Shown here piece after piece: positions 9,630 through 18,082 of a stretch of 64,000 nucleotides of DNA. Within the stretch, counting starts at the first letter, position 1; each line of letters opens with the position of its first letter. The stretch is from the NCBI GenBank assembly GCA_030374805.1, contig JARGSG010000207.1, forward strand, positions 124,001-188,000, given 5' to 3'. The stretch is from Gracilaria gracilis (taxonomy: Eukaryota > Rhodophyta > Florideophyceae > Gracilariales > Gracilariaceae). The notes under the pieces are model-generated. The model made no database searches. It saw only the letters and a list, made by a program, of their open reading frames with translations, and had not been told where the DNA came from. The translations under genes and the position numbers were made by a program.

Positions 9630-10527
9630 ATGGGGCTGCTGCTGCTGCTGCTGCTGCCGCTGCTGCCGCTGCTGCCGCTGCTGCGATGCACCAGCGGCGG
9701 CGGCGATGAGGAGCTGGAGCTGGTGCAGGTGGCGCACGGGCAGATGGACGCGCTGCTACACGAGCAGCAGCTGTCGCACATAGCGTTCCACTCGGACGCG
9801 TTGAAGGTACATCTGGCGCAGCTGTTCGCGCACGAGAGCCGCGCCGTGGCGGTGGTGGGCGTGGAATGGGGCGGCGAAGCAATGGCGCTAGCAGAAGCCG
9901 GTTTCCACGTCTACGCGTTCGAGCCGGCGACGCGCTTCGTGTCGCACCTGCGCGCGCAGCACGCGCGCCACGCGCACTGGCAGCTGACGATCGTGGAAGC
10001 GGCGGCGGGCAACGGCTCGTCGTCGCAGCATGAGCTGCGCTACGAAAACGCGCGCATCGAGCAGACGGTGCGCGCGACGCGGCTGGACGACGTGGTGCGC
10101 GAGCCGCTGGGCGTGCTGTCGGTGGACATCCAGGGCGACGAGCTGCACGTGCTGCAGGGCGCCGGCGCGCTGCTGCAAGCGTCGGCGCGCGCGCGCGTGG
10201 CGTCGCTGTGGGTGGAGGCCATCGCGTGCAACGACAAGGTGGCGCGCGTGCTGGCCATGCTGGACCAGCACTACGCGCCGTTTGACTTTGTGCCGTGGGG
10301 GCTGTCGACGGCGCAGCGCGAGGCAGAGCAGCTGCGCGTGGACGGCGCGCTGCACAGCTTTGCGCTCAACGCGTCGCGCCCGGCGCCGTACGCGCACTAC
10401 CTGCGCTGGCTGTGCGAGCGCCAGCGCGGCGCCTTTCGCTGGCTGCAGACGGACGTGCTGTTTGTGCGTCGCGACCTGCTCACGCGCGCGCTGTACGCGC
10501 AGCTGCGCGCGCTCAGCGCGCTGTGCT

Positions 10528-10559
<32 letters not shown>

Positions 10560-10655
10560 CCGGAGCAGCAGCAGCCGGTCGTACGCTGTCAGCTGCGCGA
10601 GCTGCTTGCATCCGCCAACGCCGCCGCCAAAGTGGCGCTCCACGACGAGCTGTGA
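9630..10655 (+). CDS. FkbM-family methyltransferase, secreted or membrane-anchored
   Basis: This 341-residue protein opens with a leucine-rich signal or anchor sequence (residues 1-18). An AdoMet-dependent methyltransferase fold of the FkbM type follows: VVGVEWGGEAMALAEAG replaces the usual glycine-rich motif I, FEPATRF carries the acidic residue of motif II, and LSVDIQGDELHVLQGA matches the family's D-x-E/Q-G-x-E-x-x-V-L-x-G signature. FkbM enzymes often O-methylate sugars or small molecules. A luminal role in glycan methylation would suit an alga with methylated cell-surface polysaccharides, but that is inference. A proline run and a Gln run sit near the C-terminus. Codon use is extremely GC-rich. 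Confidence 0.75.
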
Positions 10656-10770
10656 CGCGCGTGATTCCTTCCCTGATGGCTCCATCCACACACGAGGAGC
10701 TGCTGTTGGTTTACAAAATTACACACACTGGTATATATACCAACGGTAGTAAACATACTACTGTTTACTA
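10656..10770. promoter_or_regulatory. Convergent 3' spacer with TACCAACGGTA motif and hairpin
   Basis: Only 115 bp separate the convergent FkbM and trehalose-phosphatase stops. The spacer contains GGTATATATACC (10730-10741), the recurrent TACCAACGGTA motif (10738-10748) and a perfect 10-bp inverted repeat with a 6-nt loop (10746-10771, arms GTAGTAAACA). Shared 3'-end formation is one possible role. Confidence 0.7.
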
Positions 10771-11700
10771 CTAGCGCGGCTGCAGCGCAGGCGTGCACAG
10801 CAGCGCGTCTTCTTCCACAAAGCGCAGCAGCAGCTTGCGCACCTCGGCGGGGTCAGCGATGCGCCAGTCCGCCAGCGAGCGTCTGCAGCGCTGCGCGCCG
10901 TCATCCACAATGATGCTCACGCCCTTGCCGCGCAGCACGCCGAACGCGTCCTCGTCCGTGGTGTCGTCGCCAATGTAGATGGGCAGCACGTGCGCGCCGT
11001 TGAGCTGCATCACCTCCAGCAAATACTCCACCGCCTTTCCCTTGTGCCAGTCAAACTGCGGCCGCAGCTCGTACACCATCTTGCCGTGCGTGAGTCGTAG
11101 CCCGTGCTGCGCCGCCACGCGCGCCACGCGCGCGTTGATGTCATGCACGCGCGCCGTCTCACAGCGTCGGTAGTGAAACGACACGGACAGCAAGTTGTCC
11201 TCCACGCACGCGCCGTCAAACGCGGGCGCCAGTTCCGCCAGCTCTGCGCGCGCCGCGCGCAGCGCGGGCAGGAAGTGCGCGCCCACGCGGTGCGACAGCA
11301 GCCCGCGCGGCCCCTCAATGTCAAAGCCGTGCGAGCCGGCGTACGTGAGCCCGCCCACGTTGACCAGCGCCTTCACCTTGTCCTTTGCGCGCCCGGACAC
11401 GATAGCGGTGGTGAAGCGCGCCGCCACGGCGCGCAACGCGTGGCGCGTGGGCTCGGGCAGCCACGCGCGCTCGGGGTCGTCCACGATGGGCGACAGCGTG
11501 CCGTCGTAGTCGAGGAAGAACACCACGCGCCGGCGCTGCCTCACGCACTGCGCCAGCAGCTTGTCCACGGCGTCCAGCGCGCGCGGCAGCGACGCCACCG
11601 CGCGCTGCGCGTACGCCAGCGGCGGCGCGCCGACGGCGCGCACGGCGCTGCACTCGTCGTCAGCGGCGGCGGGGGCGGTAGCGCTCATAGACAAACACAT
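10771..11700 (-). CDS. Trehalose-6-phosphate phosphatase
   Basis: This HAD-superfamily phosphatase converts trehalose 6-phosphate to trehalose. HAD motif I is LDYDGTLSPIV (Asp64 and Asp66 counting from the chosen start), motif II is IVSGR, and GDDTTDEDAF is the trehalose-phosphatase form of the magnesium-binding motif IV. GSHGFDIEGP and HKGKAVEYLL are also family blocks. From the Met at 11700 the protein is 309 residues, normal for a stand-alone TPP with no synthase domain; Met at 11688 (MSATAPAA) is equally possible. The frame upstream of 11700 is proline and cysteine low complexity and was left out. Confidence 0.92.
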   Translation of the reverse strand: MCLSMSATAPAAADDECSAVRAVGAPPLAYAQRAVASLPRALDAVDKLLAQCVRQRRRVVFFLDYDGTLSPIVDDPERAWLPEPTRHALRAVAARFTTAIVSGRAKDKVKALVNVGGLTYAGSHGFDIEGPRGLLSHRVGAHFLPALRAARAELAELAPAFDGACVEDNLLSVSFHYRRCETARVHDINARVARVAAQHGLRLTHGKMVYELRPQFDWHKGKAVEYLLEVMQLNGAHVLPIYIGDDTTDEDAFGVLRGKGVSIIVDDGAQRCRRSLADWRIADPAEVRKLLLRFVEEDALLCTPALQPR

Positions 11701-11963
11701 GGGAGGAGGAGCAGGAGGAGGAGGAGGAGGAGGAGGAGCAGTGAACAATAACAGAGGACAACAATAACAACAACAAGCAACCGACAAAAACGCGACGCAA
11801 AGGCGCCAACGTCAGCGGCGCCGCGTGCGTGTGCTGCTGTGCGCACAGCGGCCCCAGCGGTCCGCAGCGGGCAGAGGGCAGCGCTGCTGCGCGCACGGCG
11901 CGCCAATGGGCGCGGCGCGGCGCCGCTCATCTGCCGAGTGCAAATCAGCGCGCGGCGCTGCTC

Positions 11964-14900
11964 TCAGCGCCCGCGGTAGCGCTGCGCGCGCGCCTCGGCC
12001 ATCGCCGCGCGCGCCATCACTTGGTCGTCGTGGTGGTCGTCGCCGCCGCCAAAGTGCGCGCCGCTCGCCGTCAGCAGCAGCGGCGCCACGCCGCGCAGCG
12101 CCGCGCGTCGCAGCGGCGCCGCGCCGCGCGCGTGGCGCAGCGCGCGCACGCACTCGCCGCCCAGCGCGCCGCAAACGGCGCCGTCATCGTCGCCGCCCAC
12201 CGCGCGCGCCTGCCGTAGCGCCAGCAGCAGCGGCGCGCGCAGCGCGTCGGCCGCCGCCGCGCCGCGCCGCGCGCACGCGCTGCGCGTCAGCAGCCGCAGC
12301 GCGCCGGCGCACGCCCACCGCGCCGCGCCGCGCCCGTGCGCGCGCAGCAGGTGGCCGCATGCGTGCAGCGCGCGCGCCAGCAGCTGCGTCTCACTGTCGT
12401 CGCCACCTTCGTCGTCGCCACCTTCGCCACCTTCGCCGTCGTCGTCGTCGCCGTCGTCGCCGCCGCCGTCCTCGCAGCGGCGCGCCAGCGCCGCCAGCCA
12501 CAGCGCCACCGCCTGCGTGGCGTGCGCGCTCAGCCGCCGCGGCGCGCGCCGCGCCACCGCCGCCTCCACCACCGCCAGCGCCAGCCGCGCCGTCTCGTGC
12601 GCGGCGGCTCCCGCGCCCGCCACCGCCGCCTCGGCCTCCAGCAGCAGCACCACCAGCGTGGCGCTCACGTCGCGCCCCAGCCGGATGCCGCTGAGCTCGC
12701 GCCGCTGCCGCACCGCCGTAAAGCCCAGCAGCTTTCCGTCGTCGCGCGCCAGCAGCGTGTCCTTCTCGCTTGCACCGCGCGCGCCGCAGAGCACGGCCGC
12801 GGCCGCCAGCGCTGCGGCGCGCACGCGCTGCGCCTGCGCGTGCCGTGGCCGCCGCTGCCGCTGCAGCTCGCGCTGTAGCGCGTTGCACACGCTGGCGCCG
12901 ATCAGCTGCACCACGCCGTCGGCGTCGTACGTGCACATGTCGCTCAGCATCTCCACGCCCACCGTGCGCGCGCTCGCGTGCTCGCTGCGCACCAAGTGCC
13001 ACGCGCTGGCCACCTGCAGCTGTACAAACGCGCCGCGCCGCGTGCCGCCACTCAGCTGCTCCTGCCGTCCGGCCGCGTGCCGGCAGCAGCCCCGCAGCAG
13101 CGCGCGCGCCGCGCCCACCGTGGCGTCGTTCAGTCCGCGCTGCGCATGCTGCGTCACCAACTTGACGCTCGCGCCCAACGCCGCGCCCAGCGCCTCCCGC
13201 AGCAACCGCCGGCACGCGCGTGCAGCTCGCCGCCCGCTCTTGTGCGCGTCGCGCCACTTGCCGTCCAGTTGCCCCCAGATGCTTAGCACCACGCTCACAC
13301 ACTTCACCGCATCTCGCACCGCCTCGCTCTCGCTGCTGCCTGATGATACTAATCTCCGCCAATCTGAATCTGAGCTCATACCTTCTATCACGCTGCCCAA
13401 TCGCTTTAGCGTCAGTGCAACAATCTTTGAATTCAGATATGCGCCATGCAACAACGCGTCCACGTTGCGCAGAAAGCAACCACTTGCTGTCGCTGTCAAC
13501 TGCGCCCTGTTCCGCGTCCATCTCCGAACCACGCGCTCACTCATTCTCACCACCTCCTCAATCACTTGCTCCCCTTCCGCACTCTCTGCAATGCGCTCTG
13601 CTTCCGCCGCTGCGTCTGACAGCCTCAACAGAATCGAGTCGCTTACGTCATTCATAGCACATTCTTCCACAACCGATTGCACTCTTGACCCGCCGCCTCT
13701 CCAAAACTTCAGCACCACTTGCAGGCCCTTCTCCTTTGTTTCCCTGTCGCTCACGCCCGCCATCACGCGAGCCACCGATTTCGCAACGCGCCGCTCATCC
13801 GATTGCTGCATGTATCCGCCTGGTGTTAACAGAATCACTCTCAGTACGCCCCGTACTTGCTCTTCTTCGTCGCCGCAGCCTTGCTTCTCCCTCTTGTTCA
13901 GCACACTCAGTACCGCCTTTGCAAACGATTGCTGCACTACCCTCTTCTCCAACATGTCCACCCACAGCGCCGAATACTCGCTTTCCCTCACAGCCAGCGC
14001 ACCCAGAAACGCCATCAATCCGCGCGGAGCGCCTTCCACCACCACCAGGTCCGCAATGTCCAAAACGCTCGCCACCACAGCAACAAGTTTGTCAAACTCA
14101 AACCCGCCATAAAACGGGCTCGACCACGCGCGCAGCTCGTCCTTTGCCGCCTCCAGCCGTTGTACGCGCTCGAAAATCAGCGCCAACACGCGCGCAACCA
14201 TCGCATGGTCCTCCCGAGCCGCGCCTGCGCGCACGCCAAAGTGCGCCAACGCCGCCAGCAGCCGCAGCGTGCAGTACGTCTCGCATGTGTCCGCATCCGC
14301 ACCGCCTGCCTCTTGTTGCTCCAGCATGCACACAAACTTGTTTTCAAAGTCGTCCACGTCGTCGATGTCAAACGGAAAGCCGCACACGCTCTGCATGATG
14401 CCGCTTTTTAAGCATGACTCCATGGTAGTAGCGTCCTCGCTGAGACTTGCTTTCAGAACGGTGAAAAGCAGAGAGGAGAGCAAAAACAGCAGCGCGCAGC
14501 GGTTGGGTGTACTTTGCTTGCAGCTCACAATGCTGCGCACGACCGTTTCGCACACGCACGCCACAAGTTGGCGCTTGTCATCGCCACTGCTCTCCAGAAT
14601 CAAGGCGGAAACAAAAGCAACCACCTGCACATCGTCAGACAGTAGTTGCTCGCCTCCAATGGTTCGGATGCACTGCTCCGCCTGCGCTTGCGGCAATCGG
14701 GAGATGGTGCTCGCCAGCGTATGACGAAAGCGCTCCTGCTCAAACGCGCTCTGGTACAAGCCCAAAAGCGAGCGATCGCGTTGCTTCAAGTGCGACAAGA
14801 GGCGTGGAATGCTCCGCGTGCTCGAGTAGGTGGCGAGCAGCTCCGAGAGCAGCATGGCATGTTGATGGCGGTAGCACGGCTGAGCACAAGCGGCCAGCAA

Positions 14901-16136
14901 CGCGGGCACAAGCGCATCCACAGTATCCACAGACAGGTTGACGATAGCGACGGCGGCTTGAAGCAGCGCCTCGGCGTGCTCAGACGGCGGGTGGCAAGCA
15001 AACTGGCGAATGAGGGTGCAAACAAGCTCAAAGGTGGTGCGAATGCGCGCCGCGACCGAGTGCACTCCGAACGCATTGGCGCTGCTCTTGCTCTTCTTCT
15101 CGGGCGGCGAGAGCGACAGCTCGTGCAGACTGGGGCGATACAGCTCCAGCTGCGCAGCGGTGACAAACAGCGCGCGGAGCGCACGCACGCGCGCCACGCA
15201 CACGGACTGCGGCTGCTGCTGCAGGTGGCGCGACAGCGCGTGCAGCACGTCCTGAAAGAAGCGCAGCACGTGCGGATGCTCCAGCTGCGCGCGGCGCCTC
15301 TTGAGCGACGCGGCGCGCGGCGGCGGCTGCGGCGACGGCGACGGCGGCGGCGCGCGCCGCTGCTGCTCGGCGCGCGTGTACGCCGTGAGCAGAAAGGCGC
15401 AGATGGGCGGCAGCTGCGGCGCGGTGCTGTCGGCCAGAAAGCGCAGCAGCGGCTCGCGCGGCAGGTTGGGCTGCGCGAACAGCGCGCGCGCCAGCACGCG
15501 CTGCGCGGGCACGCGCAGCACGCGCGACGATAACAGCGGCTGCAGCAGCGGCACGCACAGCGACAGCGCCACACTGGCGTGCTGCGGCTGTTGTTGCTGC
15601 AGCTGCGCGAACAGACGCAGCTGCGCCAGCGCCAGCGCGCGCAGCTGCGCGTGCGCGCCAAGCAGCGACGACAGGCTGGCGAGTAGCTGCGCGTGCGGCT
15701 GCAGCGCGCGCGTGGGCGGCGCAGCCACCAACAGCCACAGCGCGCGCGCGACCGGCTGCGTGCACTCGGGCAGCAGCAGGTGGCGCGCGGCGCACGGCAG
15801 CAGCCACGGCGGCAGCTCGGCCACGCGCTGCGCGCGGCGCGTCGCCGCGTGCTGCACGTCGTGTAACAGGCGCCAGTAGTCGGCGAGCTCGCGCGGCGAC
15901 GACGACGACGACGACGACGGCGGCGACGCGCGATCCACAAAGGCGAGGTGCAGCGCGTAGAGCGCGTGCTGCTGCAGCAGCGGCAGCGCGCTGGGCAGCA
16001 GCGCGCGGCGCTGCAGCAGGTGGCGCGCGGCGGCGAGCTTGGCGCGCGGCGCAGCTTGCGAGGAGCGCAGCAACTGCGCCGTCCCGGCGTACGAGAAGGG
16101 AGGCGTGGGCGGGGGCGGCGACGGCGACGGCGCCAT
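11964..16136 (-). CDS. Large helical-repeat (ARM/HEAT-like) protein, function unknown
   Basis: This is a single open frame of 1390 residues. The sequence is almost entirely alpha-helical in character, with recurring Leu/Ala-rich helices such as ALYALHLAFVDRA and LLFLLSSLLFTVLKASL, as in ARM/HEAT solenoids. There is a Ser run near residue 75 and a Gly/Asp-rich acidic loop at about 1225-1255. I do not recognise the family. Large HEAT-type ribosome-biogenesis proteins (Urb1/Urb2 class) are one possibility on size and character only. The start at 16136 (MAPSPSPPPP) is preferred to the upstream frame, which runs through the promoter shared with the DUF1990 gene. The first and last thirds are far more GC-rich than the middle. 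Confidence 0.8.
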   Translation of the reverse strand: MAPSPSPPPPTPPFSYAGTAQLLRSSQAAPRAKLAAARHLLQRRALLPSALPLLQQHALYALHLAFVDRASPPSSSSSSSPRELADYWRLLHDVQHAATRRAQRVAELPPWLLPCAARHLLLPECTQPVARALWLLVAAPPTRALQPHAQLLASLSSLLGAHAQLRALALAQLRLFAQLQQQQPQHASVALSLCVPLLQPLLSSRVLRVPAQRVLARALFAQPNLPREPLLRFLADSTAPQLPPICAFLLTAYTRAEQQRRAPPPSPSPQPPPRAASLKRRRAQLEHPHVLRFFQDVLHALSRHLQQQPQSVCVARVRALRALFVTAAQLELYRPSLHELSLSPPEKKSKSSANAFGVHSVAARIRTTFELVCTLIRQFACHPPSEHAEALLQAAVAIVNLSVDTVDALVPALLAACAQPCYRHQHAMLLSELLATYSSTRSIPRLLSHLKQRDRSLLGLYQSAFEQERFRHTLASTISRLPQAQAEQCIRTIGGEQLLSDDVQVVAFVSALILESSGDDKRQLVACVCETVVRSIVSCKQSTPNRCALLFLLSSLLFTVLKASLSEDATTMESCLKSGIMQSVCGFPFDIDDVDDFENKFVCMLEQQEAGGADADTCETYCTLRLLAALAHFGVRAGAAREDHAMVARVLALIFERVQRLEAAKDELRAWSSPFYGGFEFDKLVAVVASVLDIADLVVVEGAPRGLMAFLGALAVRESEYSALWVDMLEKRVVQQSFAKAVLSVLNKREKQGCGDEEEQVRGVLRVILLTPGGYMQQSDERRVAKSVARVMAGVSDRETKEKGLQVVLKFWRGGGSRVQSVVEECAMNDVSDSILLRLSDAAAEAERIAESAEGEQVIEEVVRMSERVVRRWTRNRAQLTATASGCFLRNVDALLHGAYLNSKIVALTLKRLGSVIEGMSSDSDWRRLVSSGSSESEAVRDAVKCVSVVLSIWGQLDGKWRDAHKSGRRAARACRRLLREALGAALGASVKLVTQHAQRGLNDATVGAARALLRGCCRHAAGRQEQLSGGTRRGAFVQLQVASAWHLVRSEHASARTVGVEMLSDMCTYDADGVVQLIGASVCNALQRELQRQRRPRHAQAQRVRAAALAAAAVLCGARGASEKDTLLARDDGKLLGFTAVRQRRELSGIRLGRDVSATLVVLLLEAEAAVAGAGAAAHETARLALAVVEAAVARRAPRRLSAHATQAVALWLAALARRCEDGGGDDGDDDDGEGGEGGDDEGGDDSETQLLARALHACGHLLRAHGRGAARWACAGALRLLTRSACARRGAAAADALRAPLLLALRQARAVGGDDDGAVCGALGGECVRALRHARGAAPLRRAALRGVAPLLLTASGAHFGGGDDHHDDQVMARAAMAEARAQRYRGR

Positions 16137-16326
16137 TGAGATCATATGATATGGTGCTGTCTGCACTCTTGAATCGTTCACGTTAGCGACCTTCGGTAGA
16201 TATGGCGCCGACGGTGCACGCATCTTTCAACTTGCGGTAGACGTTAACGCTACAGTATTGGATACCGTTGGTAGCGTTGTACGTACAGTATAAATAAAGC
16301 GCAGCTCGCAGGGGCGCGCGAGATTG
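16137..16326. promoter_or_regulatory. Divergent promoter with TATA box and TACCGTTGGTA motif
   Basis: This 190-bp spacer lies between the divergent helical-repeat and DUF1990 genes. A strong TATAAATA is at 16289-16296 on the plus strand. Upstream of it are AACGCTAC (16246-16253), TACCGTTGGTA (16263-16273) and GTAGCGTT (16272-16279), all shared with other spacers of this window. Confidence 0.8.
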
Positions 16327-16992
16327 ATGGGTCAAGCACCTCTCATGTTGAAGATCAACAACACGCACATGAGCATCAAGCCGCTGCACGCGCGCGTATT
16401 GGGCGTGGACGTTGTGCTGTTCGGCGCGCCGACGGCGTCGCACGTAAGCAGCGTGCTAAGCAGCGCGTCAGCGCAGCACGCACGCACCGACTTGTACGCC
16501 ACGCAGTCGCTGAGCGCCACGCCGCCTCGGCAGCGCATCAACCACATACACGCGCAGCTGGGCCGCGGGCGCGGCGCGTTCAGGCGCGCGCGCGACGCGC
16601 TGCTCAGCGGCGCGGCGCTGCAGCTATCGTGGGTACGCGTGTGGCGGACGCCGCAGCGCACCGCGCGCTGGCGCGTAGGCGACGGCGTGCTGGTCGGCGC
16701 GCGGCTCGCGCCGGGCGTGTGGACGCTGAGCGCCAACCGCGTGGTGCTGGTACGCCACCACGCGCGCGCGCTGCATGTGGCGTGGGCCGCCACGCCACGA
16801 CACGCGCTGCGCGGCGAGGAGAGCGTGGTGGTGCGATTGCGCGCGCGCCACGCGTCGTTCGAGCTGCGTAGCTTCTCGCGCCCCGCCGCCACCGCCGCCT
16901 GGCTCACGGCGCCGTACGTGCGCGCGCTGCAGCGCCGATTTGCCAAAGACGTTTGTGAGCGCATGCGCCGCTTCGCGCGAGGCGCTCATTAG
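16327..16992 (+). CDS. DUF1990 (UPF0548) domain protein
   Basis: This 221-residue protein matches the DUF1990 family, small proteins of unknown function found in plants and bacteria. Visible family blocks are WRVGDGVLVGARL, GVWTLSANRVVLVRH, LRGEESVVVRL and FELRSFSRPA near the C-terminus. TATAAATA at 16289-16296 places transcription start near the ATG at 16327, so the leader must be very short, unless Met at 16345 (MLKINN) or 16369 (MSIKPL) is used. Its stop codon overlaps that of the convergent MRNIP-like gene by four bases. Confidence 0.8.
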   Translation: MGQAPLMLKINNTHMSIKPLHARVLGVDVVLFGAPTASHVSSVLSSASAQHARTDLYATQSLSATPPRQRINHIHAQLGRGRGAFRRARDALLSGAALQLSWVRVWRTPQRTARWRVGDGVLVGARLAPGVWTLSANRVVLVRHHARALHVAWAATPRHALRGEESVVVRLRARHASFELRSFSRPAATAAWLTAPYVRALQRRFAKDVCERMRRFARGAH

Positions 16993-17062
16993 CGGTACAC
17001 CTCCTCGTCGTACTGCTCGTCGCCGGGCAGTGTGGTGCATTCGATGCGCCCGTTGCCGCTGC

Positions 17063-17095
<33 letters not shown>

Positions 17096-17684
17096 TGTTG
17101 TATGCGTTGTTGTGGTGGCCGTTGCGCGCCAGCGTGAGCTCGCTTGTGCGCCGACGGCGAGCGGCGCGTGGCGTGCCAGCGCACGCGCTGGCGCGCCGCT
17201 TGCGCTTTCCGCCGCGCCGTTCGCTGCCGTCGCCCAGCGTGGTCACGATGCGCTCGTCGTCTGCGCACCACTCGCCGCCGTCATCGTGGTTGCCGTCGTC
17301 CTGGCCGCCGCCGCCGCTGAGCGCGGCCTCCAGCGCGCGCCAGCGCGACGGCGCCCGCACCGCTACGGGCGGCGGCGCCAGCGGCGGCGGCGGCGAGCGC
17401 GGCGGCGACGCGCTCTGCGGCGAGCGCGACCCCGAGCTGTGGCCGTCGCCCAGCAGCGCCAGCTGCTGCCGGTGCTCGTCAAAGCGCTCGGCGGCCACGC
17501 CGCGCGCCAGGTTGAGGCGCTGCACCACGGCGCGCAGCGGCGCGGCGCGTTCGCCGCGCGCAAACACGCGCCGCACCGACTGCCGCGCGCCGCACAGCTT
17601 GCAGCCGAAGCGCCGGTCGCGCCGCCGCTGCGTCAGCTGAAGCCGCTGGCAGCGGAAGCACTGCACCGCCTCGAACGCCGCCAT
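16989..17684 (-). CDS. MRN complex-interacting protein (MRNIP) homologue
   Basis: MRNIP binds the MRE11-RAD50-NBS1 complex and supports DNA damage signalling. The N-terminus has the family's zinc-ribbon pattern, with CFRC and CKLCGARQSV, then GERAAPLRAVVQRLNLARG, close to the animal YGEGSGADCRRHVQKLNL region. The protein ends LPGDEQYDEEVYR, like the acidic tail (EDFDDDV) of animal MRNIP. The middle is low-complexity Ser/Pro/Gly, with an Asp run near the end. The start at 17684 (MAAFEAVQC) is chosen because the family begins just before the ribbon, giving 231 residues. It shares a divergent promoter with the bHLH gene. Confidence 0.75.
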
Positions 17685-18082
17685 TGCGCGCCACCGCCGC
17701 GTACCAGCGGTAGCGTTTCGCACCTTCGTACTATCTTTCCGACCTCGCGTCGCGCCTTCGCGCCGCTTTTCGCTTTGCGCTTTTCGCTCCGTGCTCGCGC
17801 GCTTTTCGCTCCGCGCCAGCTGCAAAAGTCGCGCGCTGCCATGCTGCACACGTGGCGCCGCGGCCGTTGACTCGCCGCGCGGCTGTTGTGCATGCACACA
17901 ATCTGCGCCGTCTTCGTGCCAACGTTCGTGCCAACTTCGTGCCGTCGCCGTCCGCCGCATTGCGCCGTCCATCTACGTACATAGATACCCTTGTACTACA
18001 ATCCACCACCTTATCTCCAGTCGCCCGTCGCACAGTCGCCTCTGCCACCACCCGTCAGCTGCCGCCGCCAGCCACCCCCGCC
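17685..18082. promoter_or_regulatory. Divergent promoter, MRNIP and bHLH genes
   Basis: This 398-bp spacer has GCGGTAGCGTT at 17707-17717 (the GTAGCGTT word also seen at 16272, 39845 and 47179), ACCTTCGTAC just after it, and a G-box CACGTG at 17849-17854. No convincing TATA box is seen on either strand. Confidence 0.45.

Noticed and set aside
9326-9781. N-terminal extension of HCF173-like A to 9781
   Set aside because: The extra 152 codons read through tandem repeats, GT tracts and the 17-bp palindrome of the divergent promoter and overlap the FkbM start. Met at 9325 begins a transit-peptide-like sequence.
12517-14112. 531-codon plus-strand frame inside the helical-repeat gene
   Set aside because: It is Ser/Arg/Pro-rich with no domain and lies wholly antisense to a 1390-codon frame. 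High GC leaves several frames open here.
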